From: a virus
DNA length: 41,494 nucleotides
Strand: one strand, 5' to 3'
IMG/VR virus record: IMGVR_UViG_3300025102_000078
Span: 1-41,494 of that record
Below the pieces are notes generated by a model. The model had not been told where the DNA came from. It ran no database searches and saw only the letters and a list, made by a program, of their open reading frames with translations. The first letter of the stretch is position 1, and the number at the start of each line of letters is the position of its first letter. Below are positions 34,337 to 39,951 of the stretch, one piece after another. A program made the position numbers and the translations under genes.

Positions 34337-34528
34337 ATGGTCAAAACTAAAAGCAAACTTAATTATAATCAAAAACAAGCCGATCGTAATTTCGTTATGA
34401 TTAATCAAGAAGAAACCATCAAAGATCTTAAAAGTATCCAAGACATACTGTACAGTAATACTGGTGTCAGTATCAGTTTACAACAGGTCGTTAACCACTT
34501 AATCCATGAATACTTGAGGGAGAGATAA
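34337..34528 (+). CDS. Small basic protein, possible ribbon-helix-helix
   Basis: 63 residues after AAAGGAGG. The N-terminal half is basic; the C-terminal half VSISLQQVVNHLIHEYL looks like a strand plus helices of a ribbon-helix-helix DNA-binding unit. A TATAAT (34287-34292) lies upstream but I see no convincing -35. The fold is a guess from pattern. Confidence 0.5.
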   Translation: MVKTKSKLNYNQKQADRNFVMINQEETIKDLKSIQDILYSNTGVSISLQQVVNHLIHEYLRER

Positions 34529-34530
34529 TA

Positions 34531-34710
34531 ATGGTTTATTTAGTAGAACATCATTATCCTGATGGTTCTCTTCGTGATAGTGTTGAGTTCAAAACTATAA
34601 AGGCAACTCAACAATGGGTCGGTGAAATGTTATTGTATATACGTCAAAATGAAACAGACCTGTCTGTGCGTATTAGCATGAAGGAGGATAAAAATGCCAA
34701 AAATGACTGA
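34531..34710 (+). CDS. Small phage protein (59 aa), unknown function
   Basis: ATG 34531 comes 2 nt after the previous stop, with GAGGGAGAG as ribosome site. The 59-residue product (MVYLVEHHYPDGSLRDSVEF...) looks like a small beta-alpha domain and overlaps the next gene by 17 nt. Confidence 0.55.
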   Translation: MVYLVEHHYPDGSLRDSVEFKTIKATQQWVGEMLLYIRQNETDLSVRISMKEDKNAKND

Positions 34711-34930
34711 AAAGGTTACTATTGAGGTAGACACATACGAGCTACCTCCTTTTGATGAGTTCGTTTCAAGAGTGACTGAAATGTATGCTCATAATATAGT
34801 ACATCACCCAGATGCAAACCCTACATTAAACGAGGCTTTTCATGAGGTGTTGACCGATATGATTGACGAAGTAATTGATATACAAGAAAGGGAGGCAAAA
34901 GATGGATTACCTAGTAGCCCTAGCAATTGA
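34694..34930 (+). CDS. Small acidic phage protein, unknown function
   Basis: 78 residues after AAGGAGG. The sequence is Glu/Asp-rich and helical with several His (MYAHNIVHHPDANPTLNEAF). No family is recognised. A hydrophobic micro-ORF starts inside its 3' end. Confidence 0.6.
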   Translation: MPKMTEKVTIEVDTYELPPFDEFVSRVTEMYAHNIVHHPDANPTLNEAFHEVLTDMIDEVIDIQEREAKDGLPSSPSN

Positions 34931-34973
34931 CCTTTTTGCTCATATATTGGTAAATTTTACAATATTGACGTAA
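34902..34973 (+). CDS. Possible 23-aa hydrophobic micropeptide
   Basis: ATG 34902 is preceded by AGGGAGG (34889-34895). It encodes 23 residues starting MDYLVALAIDLFAHILVNFT, almost all of which could cross a membrane, and ends just before the terminator region. Too short to prove as coding; the ribosome site and composition are the only support. Confidence 0.3.
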   Translation: MDYLVALAIDLFAHILVNFTILT

Positions 34974-35010
34974 AAAAGGAGGGTTTTAAGCCCTTTCTGA
35001 CAGTCAGTTT

Positions 35011-35046
35011 AATAGTGGGTGGTAGGTAACTAACCCACTATTTTTT
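35011..35046 (+). terminator. Rho-independent terminator, plus strand
   Basis: AATAGTGGGT (35011-35020) pairs perfectly with ACCCACTATT (35033-35042), followed by further T residues. It ends the 33783-34973 gene run. Confidence 0.88.
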
Positions 35047-35090
35047 GACTATTGTACGGTTCGATGAAGAAAGATGACGTAAAGTAGCAC

Positions 35091-35118
35091 AAAAAAGAGG
35101 AAGCCATAGCTTCCTCTT
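35091..35118 (-). terminator. Rho-independent terminator, minus strand
   Basis: AAGAGGAAGC (35095-35104) pairs with GCTTCCTCTT (35109-35118), with six A at 35091-35096. Read on the minus strand, this is a hairpin followed by a T-run, 15 nt after the stop of the minus-strand gene. Confidence 0.88.
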
Positions 35119-35132
35119 CCTCGTTTACTCGT

Positions 35133-35423
35133 TTATTGTACTTTAGTATATATTTTGTAGTCAATAACTACATCGTCAGTTTTAAGCCACTTACTTTTTG
35201 TATCGTCATGCTTAAACCACTTTGTATCGTCGTGCTTTATAAATACTTGGCAGTCTTGGTTTAATACAGGGGCGTCGGGCTCGTGCATTACTGTATAGGT
35301 AGCCTCGTAAAAATTGCTCGCTTTTAATATGTTTGAGACAATCTCTACAGCTACACCACTTATGTCAACAGTCTTCACTGTATAATGGTGGTGGTCAATA
35401 AAGTATAGTGTTTGTACGCTCAT
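35133..35423 (-). CDS. Lone minus-strand protein with short internal repeats
   Basis: 96 residues. The minus-strand ribosome site AAAGGAGAA lies just before ATG 35423. The C-terminal third repeats a short unit: KHDDTKWF, KHDDTKSKWL, KTDD, seen also in the DNA. The N-terminal part is beta-like with a His cluster (FIDHHHYTVKTVDISG). With its own promoter and terminator it is a self-contained insertion (moron-like) against the direction of its neighbours. No family is recognised. Confidence 0.72.
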   Translation of the reverse strand: MSVQTLYFIDHHHYTVKTVDISGVAVEIVSNILKASNFYEATYTVMHEPDAPVLNQDCQVFIKHDDTKWFKHDDTKSKWLKTDDVVIDYKIYTKVQ

Positions 35424-35455
35424 TTTTATTCTCCTTTTAAGTTGTTTATTTTGCG

Positions 35456-35484
35456 TATTTATAAGGTAGCCCCTGTGAAGTCAA
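35456..35484 (-). promoter_or_regulatory. Minus-strand sigma70-like promoter
   Basis: On the minus strand, TTGACT (35484-35479) and TAAATA (35461-35456) are 17 nt apart, 33 nt upstream of the start of the minus-strand gene. Confidence 0.6.
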
Positions 35485-35599
35485 AAGACTTTTCTTTTTG
35501 TATCTTTTGTTATCTAAGTTCACAGACACAAAAGGACTTGCTCCTCCCTTTATGGTGGGCTAAATTTAAATATAGCAATAAACATAGAAAGGAATTGTT

Positions 35600-35785
35600 A
35601 TGACGCCAAGTAGTATAGAAGAAGTGCAAGCTTTATTTATTGAGGGTTGTATATCAGCTAAGACAGCTATCTCCCAACTTAAAGCATGGGGCATGAACGA
35701 AAATGATATTGAAACCTTTATTGATACATATACACGAGACCATGCAATCGCAGTCTCTGACAATGTTTTAAGGTTTCCAACTTGA
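35600..35785 (+). CDS. Small helical protein, unknown function
   Basis: 61 residues after GAAAGGAA. Sequence MTPSSIEEVQALFIEGCISA then KTAISQLKAWGMNENDIETF resembles a small UBA/SHOCT-like three-helix unit. It carries the AGAAAGGA leader found upstream of several genes here. Confidence 0.6.
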   Translation: MTPSSIEEVQALFIEGCISAKTAISQLKAWGMNENDIETFIDTYTRDHAIAVSDNVLRFPT

Positions 35786-35786
35786 T

Positions 35787-35849
35787 ATGCTTTATATAAT
35801 ATTAGCATTGATGGTATTGTTAATCTTTTTGTTTGGGGAACGTAAATGA
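35787..35849 (+). CDS. Possible 20-aa transmembrane micropeptide
   Basis: ATG 35787 to TGA 35849, whose ATGA overlaps the next start at 35846. The product MLYIILALMVLLIFLFGERK is a textbook single transmembrane helix with a positive tail. The coupling overlap argues that it is real; the ribosome site (AAGG, 35771) is weak and distant. Confidence 0.4.
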   Translation: MLYIILALMVLLIFLFGERK

Positions 35850-36217
35850 AACCGTTTTATCCATTTACTAATTTCACTATCACTTCACAAGGTAGGTTGT
35901 ACCTAGATATTATAAGTGATGAAATGATAGAAACTATTGAATATGTAAAATGTATGACAGATAAAAGTATGTCTTTTCATCTTTGTTATGCTGAGGAAAT
36001 TATGGCAGAAGAAAACGAAAACGAACAATTTATGCCGACAGGTTATTTACCTCCCTCTCAAACAAGTAAACATGAATCTAATTTATTTAATTTAACAAAT
36101 AGAAGTAAAGTTGTTCAAAACGAAAAGATAAAAAAGTATGGACGTAAACAAGACCAGAAGCCTAAATATGGCAAACCTGGAAGACCTAAAAAGGAGAACC
36201 CTAAAAATGTACAATAG
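35846..36217 (+). CDS. Protein with C-terminal AT-hook-like motif
   Basis: 123 residues. The N-terminal 70 residues are mixed and acidic. The C-terminal 50 are very basic and contain KYGKPGRPKKENPK, a good match to an AT-hook (GRP core with flanking Lys) that binds the minor groove of AT-rich DNA. GGGGA (35835-35839) precedes the start. It overlaps the next gene by 11 nt. Confidence 0.6.
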   Translation: MKPFYPFTNFTITSQGRLYLDIISDEMIETIEYVKCMTDKSMSFHLCYAEEIMAEENENEQFMPTGYLPPSQTSKHESNLFNLTNRSKVVQNEKIKKYGRKQDQKPKYGKPGRPKKENPKNVQ

Positions 36218-36383
36218 AGATCATCTTACAGAAGAAGATATATTGCAAAAAATCAATAATGTAGAAGTATTGCTAGAATTATTACCTGATGATAATCGTT
36301 GGGCTATTAAATTTTGGCAAACTGTTAACTCTGATTTGACGAGGCTAAAAGAACACATTAGAGTTTTAAATCTGCCTAATTAA
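36207..36383 (+). CDS. Small helical protein, unknown function
   Basis: 58 residues from ATG 36207, chosen because AAGGAG (36191-36196) precedes it; the longer frame from 36138 lies inside the previous gene. Sequence MYNRDHLTEEDILQKINNVE is acidic and helical. No family is recognised. Confidence 0.55.
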   Translation: MYNRDHLTEEDILQKINNVEVLLELLPDDNRWAIKFWQTVNSDLTRLKEHIRVLNLPN

Positions 36384-36399
36384 TGTAATTATAATAGCA

Positions 36400-36482
36400 T
36401 AGTTCGCGTGAACTACGGAGCCAGAACCCAGCCGATATATGGGTGTAATTGACCTATTAGAAGGATAGATTGTTCTGGCTCC
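36400..36482 (+). ncRNA. Candidate structured leader RNA with 11-bp closing stem
   Basis: TAGTTC/GAACTA (36400-36415) forms a small hairpin with loop GCGT. One base later GGAGCCAGAAC (36417-36427) pairs perfectly with GTTCTGGCTCC (36472-36482). Between them are two possible short stems, CCA/TGG (36428-36430 with 36440-36442) and CTAT/ATAG (36454-36457 with 36465-36468), giving a multi-branch junction. It lies directly before the gene at 36506. No T-run follows. It is not a tRNA. Confidence 0.55.
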
Positions 36483-36505
36483 ACTTAACTTTAAGGGAGA
36501 AACAA

Positions 36506-36739
36506 ATGAATATACCAGAGTATATAAAATTATCCAATGTACTTGCTGACTTTCATAGCGATAACTTTAAGTTGACTATGGAACAGATAAATCAAAAGAA
36601 CGAACTTGATAATACATTAGATAACTTAAAAAAGATTCTTATAGCCTATGGTTATGAGTTAGTAGATATGATGATCCATAAAGATTATGCTACTGTATTG
36701 AATATCAAAACAAACAGATTTTACAAAGTGAGGTGGTAA
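36506..36739 (+). CDS. Small phage protein, unknown function
   Basis: 77 residues from ATG 36506, chosen because AAGGGAGAAA precedes it; the frame upstream runs into the structured leader. Sequence MNIPEYIKLSNVLADFHSDN with a coiled C-terminal half ending FYKVRW. It ends right before the MazG-like gene, so both share a message. Confidence 0.6.
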   Translation: MNIPEYIKLSNVLADFHSDNFKLTMEQINQKNELDNTLDNLKKILIAYGYELVDMMIHKDYATVLNIKTNRFYKVRW

Positions 36740-37099
36740 ATGAGTGATTTTAGTAAGCCAAATGCTAGAAGGTGGACTAGGTCAAAGTACGATTCAATGG
36801 GGTTTGACGAACTCCTTGATGAAGTAAAAAAGTGGCATGAAGATAGAGGATTAATAGAAGGTAGTTCCGACAAAGACCAATGTTTAAAGTTGATGCAGGA
36901 ATTAGGTGAATTATCTGATGATATTTGTTCCGATATTTATAATGATTTGACCGATTCCCTTGGTGATATGTTAGTTGTAATGATAAATATTATGATTAGG
37001 AATGAAATTAGTGTAAAAGATTGTTTACGCAAAGCATTAGTTGAGATCCAAGATAGAAAGGGTTATAATTTAGATGGAGTATTTGTAAAGACAGAATAG
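36740..37099 (+). CDS. MazG-like nucleotide pyrophosphohydrolase
   Basis: 119 residues. The all-alpha NTP-PPase motif is visible: LKLMQELGELSDDI (ExxE) and, about 20 residues on, DSLGDMLVVMINIMI (ExxD-equivalent), with the C-terminal RKALVEIQDRKGY. Family members hydrolyse nucleoside triphosphates to monophosphates, often non-standard ones. It may clean the dNTP pool or alter host nucleotide signalling. It is a single-domain protein, shorter than bacterial MazG (about 260 aa), as in marine phages. Confidence 0.82.
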   Translation: MSDFSKPNARRWTRSKYDSMGFDELLDEVKKWHEDRGLIEGSSDKDQCLKLMQELGELSDDICSDIYNDLTDSLGDMLVVMINIMIRNEISVKDCLRKALVEIQDRKGYNLDGVFVKTE

Positions 37100-37110
37100 A
37101 GTAGTGGTTA

Positions 37111-37256
37111 AGTCAAGTGTTTTTTTAGTATTGTCTCTTGACTGAAGGGGTACATCTCCTTTCTAGTAACCCCTTCCTACTCTAGCTTACATAATCAGTC
37201 TTAATTTGCGTGGCGACGCAAAAGTTTATTGGGAAACTCTGATTGATTATGTAAGC
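37111..37256 (+). ncRNA. Candidate multi-branched leader RNA before the cupin gene
   Basis: Three consecutive elements: AGTCAAG/CTTGACT (37111-37117, 37137-37143), GAAGGGGT/ACCCCTTC (37144-37151, 37169-37176), and a three-way junction closed by GCTTACATAATCA/TGATTATGTAAGC (37185-37197, 37244-37256). The junction contains TTGCGT/ACGCAA (37206-37221) and AGTTT/AAACT (37223-37238). Almost every base from 37111 to 37256 can be placed in a stem. No long frame is present. The cupin gene starts 25 nt later. Confidence 0.6.
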
Positions 37257-37281
37257 ACAAAATTTTTTTCAGGAGGAAACG

Positions 37282-37608
37282 ATGGACATAGTTAATAGAA
37301 TATGGGGCAAATATGAAGTCCTACAACTCGATCACGATTGTAAAGTAAAAAAGTTAACGATTAATCCATATAAACAAATCTCTAAACAATATCATATGCA
37401 CAGGAGCGAACATTGGCTCGTTACAAAAGGAGAAGCAACTGTTTATCTTGATGGTGTATTCTACTCCCTTGTAAAAGGCGAAAGTATAGATATCCCACAA
37501 ACAAGTATTCATTATATAGCAAACGAGACTGATGGACCTCTAACCATTATTGAAACACAACTCGGTACATATTTTGGGGAAGACGATATTGTGAGGCTAA
37601 AAGACTAA
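37282..37608 (+). CDS. ManC-type cupin (mannose-6-phosphate isomerase II domain)
   Basis: 108 residues. The sequence fits the C-terminal isomerase domain of bifunctional ManC proteins: WGKYEVLQLD, KVKKLTINPYKQISKQYHMH with metal ligands H38, H40 and E43/H44, GESIDIPQTSIHYI and ETQLGTYFGEDDIVRLKD. The complete enzyme interconverts fructose-6-phosphate and mannose-6-phosphate. Here the pyrophosphorylase part is missing, as in stand-alone phage cupins, so it could be an auxiliary metabolic or capsule-related gene. It follows a structured leader and AGGAGG. Confidence 0.85.
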   Translation: MDIVNRIWGKYEVLQLDHDCKVKKLTINPYKQISKQYHMHRSEHWLVTKGEATVYLDGVFYSLVKGESIDIPQTSIHYIANETDGPLTIIETQLGTYFGEDDIVRLKD

Positions 37609-37615
37609 ACAAGAA

Positions 37616-37644
37616 TTGCTTATCGGGTTATCCGTTGTTACTAT
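37616..37644 (+). promoter_or_regulatory. Sigma70-like promoter (TTGCTT-17-TACTAT)
   Basis: TTGCTT at 37616-37621 and TACTAT at 37639-37644, 17-nt spacer, 37 nt upstream of the start at 37682. The GTTGTTACTAT context is shared with the promoter at 33727. Confidence 0.65.
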
Positions 37645-37681
37645 TTATTTAACGTAAACAACAACTTAAGAGGAGAAGTTA

Positions 37682-37939
37682 ATGTTAAAACTATACAAAG
37701 ATGTTCCTTTGACAGCAAGTCAACAGCATGAACTTAATCTTAGAATAGCAAGTGCCGAGTATTGTAATTCCGACCCCCATACTACTTCAGCCGATATTCG
37801 TTACTTTGAACGTAAGGATTTAGTTGATTCTATTAGGCTAGGTACTTATGAAGAGTTTAAAGTAATGCGACAAGTGTTTAATGCGAAAGGGTTACTTGAT
37901 TGGCATAGAGATTATAGAATGCGAAAGGGAGATTTGTAA
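37682..37939 (+). CDS. Small phage protein, unknown function
   Basis: 85 residues after AGAGGAG. Sequence MLKLYKDVPLTASQQHELNL is charged and helical, with a DWHRDYRMRKGDL end. It is coupled to the next gene by one-base overlap. No family is recognised. Confidence 0.6.
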   Translation: MLKLYKDVPLTASQQHELNLRIASAEYCNSDPHTTSADIRYFERKDLVDSIRLGTYEEFKVMRQVFNAKGLLDWHRDYRMRKGDL

Positions 37940-38136
37940 TGGAAAAAGACTGGGTTGTCCTAAGGTGGGCTAAAGATAATTTTGCGACTGGTAATAAAAA
38001 GGGCGATATTACCCTTTACCCCGACTATGATGAGTGTTGGGGTTCGCCGATGTATGAGGTTGTTGATTATTTTACAGGTACTTATCATAATGCTAAACAA
38101 TTCGCTAATACTTTCAGGGAGAAACCGAATGGCTAA
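37939..38136 (+). CDS. Small phage protein, unknown function
   Basis: 65 residues after GAAAGGGAG. Rich in aromatic residues (WVVLRWAKDNF, YPDYDECWGSPMYEVVDYF). It overlaps the next gene by 8 nt. No family is recognised. Confidence 0.6.
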   Translation: MEKDWVVLRWAKDNFATGNKKGDITLYPDYDECWGSPMYEVVDYFTGTYHNAKQFANTFREKPNG

Positions 38137-38431
38137 AGAATTATATTGTCCCCAATGCAATACAGAGTTTTGGGGCGATTTATCCGTAAATTCTCTGTGT
38201 GGTGGCTGTGGACACGACTTCGCTAAAGGGTTCCAAAATGGAACTCTTGATGTTGTATCGCCGACAGGCAAAAAATATTTATGGAGAACTACTTACCCCG
38301 ATGGCGAAGTAGAATATAATATCACAAATGATAGAGTATCACAAATGGCAGAAACTGAACGATTAAACAAAGTTCATCACCCAGAAAAAATTAAAGTAGA
38401 ACTCATTGACTACGCAACCATAGAAATATAG
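38129..38431 (+). CDS. Zinc-ribbon protein
   Basis: 100 residues from ATG 38129, set by AGGGAGA; the frame upstream overlaps the preceding gene. C7/C10 and C24/C27 (YCPQCNTEFW, LCGGCGHDF) form a rubredoxin-like zinc ribbon at the N-terminus. The C-terminal two thirds are beta then helical. It may be a nucleic-acid- or protein-binding adaptor. Confidence 0.65.
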   Translation: MAKELYCPQCNTEFWGDLSVNSLCGGCGHDFAKGFQNGTLDVVSPTGKKYLWRTTYPDGEVEYNITNDRVSQMAETERLNKVHHPEKIKVELIDYATIEI

Positions 38432-38441
38432 GAGGAAAACT

Positions 38442-38681
38442 ATGGAAAATAAAGAAGGTATGACTACTCATACTAAATTACCACGTCACCCATACGATCG
38501 TGACGATAAATATTGGGCTGAGCAAGAAAGTAAAGCCTATTGGGATGAAAAACTAAAAGATATGTCATGGCAATCTGCCGTGTCCATTATCTCCACGTAT
38601 CTTAAACTAAATAAAAAAAGTATGGATACCGATCACTACTTGCTTTTAGAAACTGCTTGGAATAGAATTCTCAAAGGGTAA
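38442..38681 (+). CDS. Small phage protein, unknown function
   Basis: 79 residues after AGGAGG. N-terminal part is charged (RHPYDRDDKYWAEQESKAYW), the C-terminal half helical (WQSAVSIISTYLKLN). Its stop lies within a GGGTAAA/TTTACCC hairpin (38676-38699). No family is recognised. Confidence 0.6.
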   Translation: MENKEGMTTHTKLPRHPYDRDDKYWAEQESKAYWDEKLKDMSWQSAVSIISTYLKLNKKSMDTDHYLLLETAWNRILKG

Positions 38682-38712
38682 ATCTCTCTACGTTTACCCA
38701 TATGCCCCTAAG

Positions 38713-38747
38713 ACTCCGTGGACCGATAACAATGGTTCACGGAGTTT
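38713..38747 (+). terminator. Terminator-like hairpin before repeat copy 2
   Basis: ACTCCGTGGACC (38713-38724) pairs with GGTTCACGGAGT (38734-38745), one G-T wobble, followed by only a weak T-run. The loop side CCGATAACA (38723-38731) can instead pair with TGTTATCGG (38843-38851), giving an alternative fold. Confidence 0.55.
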
Positions 38748-38750
38748 GCT

Positions 38751-38860
38751 TATATAGGAGTGAAATGAAAAAGTTAATGAATTATTTTTTTGAAATATTC
38801 CGATATACAATATCTAATATCTTACTTCATCTGGTCACACACTGTTATCGGAGATAAAAA
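38751..38860 (+). repeat. Two-copy dispersed repeat, copy 2
   Basis: 38751-38775 is identical to 16871-16895. TTCCGATATACAATAT (38798-38813), CTGGTCACA (38831-38839) and GATAAAAA (38853-38860) follow in the same order as in copy 1. It lies directly upstream of the small terminase gene. Confidence 0.85.
38765..38857 (+). CDS. Possible 30-aa peptide within repeat copy 2
   Basis: ATG 38765 after AGGAG encodes MKKLMNYFFEIFRYTISNIL and 10 more residues to TAA 38857. The start and FRYTIxNI block are shared with the peptide at 16885. The C-termini are unrelated because the conserved CTGGTCACA block is read in another frame. Tentative. Confidence 0.35.
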   Translation: MKKLMNYFFEIFRYTISNILLHLVTHCYRR

Positions 38861-38914
38861 AATTCTTTGCAAATTCTCTGTCTGCTCCTATTATGTAAAG
38901 TACAGGAGATAATT

Positions 38915-39463
38915 ATGGCATTAGCAAAAAAGACGCATAAGCCCACATTAGATATTGTAGGCAATCCCCGATCGGAGAAGGGGATCACTCCCAAACAGGA
39001 AGAGTTCGCTAAGATTTATGTAACTGAAGATATAAGCCAGACTGAGGCAGCGATAAAAGCAGGATATTCTGTCGCATCAGCTCATGCAATAGCATCGCAA
39101 CTCCTCAACGGAACCCGATATCCAGCAGTAGTCGCCCGAATCAAAGAGCTAAAAGGCGAGCTATCTAAAAAATACGAAGTCTCATTTGAAGGACACGTTA
39201 AAAAATTAGCCGAGATCAGAGATCAAGCTATGACAGGAGGAAATTTCGCAGCAGCCGTCGCGGCAGAGAAATCCCGAGGTCAAGCTGCCGGACTCTATAT
39301 TGATCGCAAAGAGATTCTGCATGGAAAGATTGACTCGATGAATCGCGACGAAGTCATGAAAGAAATTAAGAGAATCCAAGAAGAGTTTCCTGCACTCAAA
39401 TCTTTTACTGAAGACAACCTCGTTATTGAGGGAGAAAGTAAGATAATAAAAGACACCACTTGA
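38915..39463 (+). CDS. terS: Terminase small subunit
   Basis: 182 residues from ATG 38915, set by CAGGAG. Residues about 25-75 match the Terminase_2 family: TPKQEEFAKIYVTEDISQTE followed by AAIKAGYSVASA, a helix-turn-helix, then IASQLLNGTRYPAVVARI. The C-terminal helices probably form the oligomer ring and the acidic end contacts the large subunit. It recognises viral DNA and starts packaging. The large subunit is not in the window. This gene is visibly richer in G+C than its neighbours. Confidence 0.88.
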   Translation: MALAKKTHKPTLDIVGNPRSEKGITPKQEEFAKIYVTEDISQTEAAIKAGYSVASAHAIASQLLNGTRYPAVVARIKELKGELSKKYEVSFEGHVKKLAEIRDQAMTGGNFAAAVAAEKSRGQAAGLYIDRKEILHGKIDSMNRDEVMKEIKRIQEEFPALKSFTEDNLVIEGESKIIKDTT

Positions 39464-39487
39464 CATATTTTATGCTATTATTAAATA
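39460..39487 (+). promoter_or_regulatory. Putative promoter with consensus -35 (TTGACA)
   Basis: TTGACA at 39460-39465 overlaps the end of the terminase gene. TAAATA at 39482-39487 is 16 nt away; TATTAT at 39476 is too close to pair with it. The leader TCGTAGAAAGG follows at 39500-39510. Confidence 0.45.
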
Positions 39488-39517
39488 TAACTTAATTAAT
39501 CGTAGAAAGGATTAAAA

Positions 39518-39706
39518 ATGTCAAACCAATGTATTATATGTGAAGAGAGGACAGACACTAACCACCTTGTATTAGGTAGTCAATGGCTAGAGTTCTGCAC
39601 TCCCTGTGGTCATAAGGAAAAACTGACTAACCAACAAACAGGCGAGACAAAAACCATTATAGAGGTTTTTAATGAAAATCGTAAGCCAGAAGAGAGGATA
39701 GGTTAA
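39518..39706 (+). CDS. Small zinc-ribbon protein
   Basis: 62 residues. C5/C8 and C27/C30 (QCIICEERTD, EFCTPCGHKE) form a zinc ribbon; the tail is charged. The ribosome site is within the repeated leader TCGTAGAAAGG. It overlaps the next gene by one base. Confidence 0.65.
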   Translation: MSNQCIICEERTDTNHLVLGSQWLEFCTPCGHKEKLTNQQTGETKTIIEVFNENRKPEERIG

Positions 39707-39951
39707 TGCCATATAATGTAACGACCGAGCGAGGTCACCATATTGATTACGTCCACAACAAACCAAACGGAGGGACAATCTATTGCTATGGTACTATAGA
39801 AGAGGATAGTAACTTTTTTGTAGAGTGTGATGACGAGTACAACAGTGGTCATGTAGAAGACGTTGACCCTAGTGTGCAAAATACTTGGAAACGAGTATGT
39901 GAGTATCTGCTAGAGTGGCGACCCGACGTAGAACAGGTAGAGTGTGATTAA
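39706..39951 (+). CDS. Small acidic protein, unknown function
   Basis: 81 residues, Glu/Asp-rich and aromatic (GGTIYCYGTIEEDSNFFVEC, WKRVCEYLLEWRPDVEQVEC). The acidity suggests a DNA-mimic or a protein partner role, but nothing decides this. One-base overlaps on both sides place it in one operon with the nuclease. Confidence 0.6.
   Translation: MPYNVTTERGHHIDYVHNKPNGGTIYCYGTIEEDSNFFVECDDEYNSGHVEDVDPSVQNTWKRVCEYLLEWRPDVEQVECD

Noticed and set aside
35412-35603. 63-codon plus-strand frame opposite the promoter of the minus-strand gene
   Set aside because: No ribosome site, and it covers a clear minus-strand promoter and the leader of the next gene.
36400-36482. Possible tRNA, because of a long acceptor-like stem and a CTAT/ATAG stem with a 7-nt loop
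   Set aside because: The stem is 11 bp, no T-arm is present, and the loop lacks the U33 expected before an anticodon.
36400-36482. Glutamine (glnA/Downstream-peptide) riboswitch
   Set aside because: The multi-stem layout is suggestive, but I do not see the conserved junction sequence of that class; left as an unknown structured RNA.
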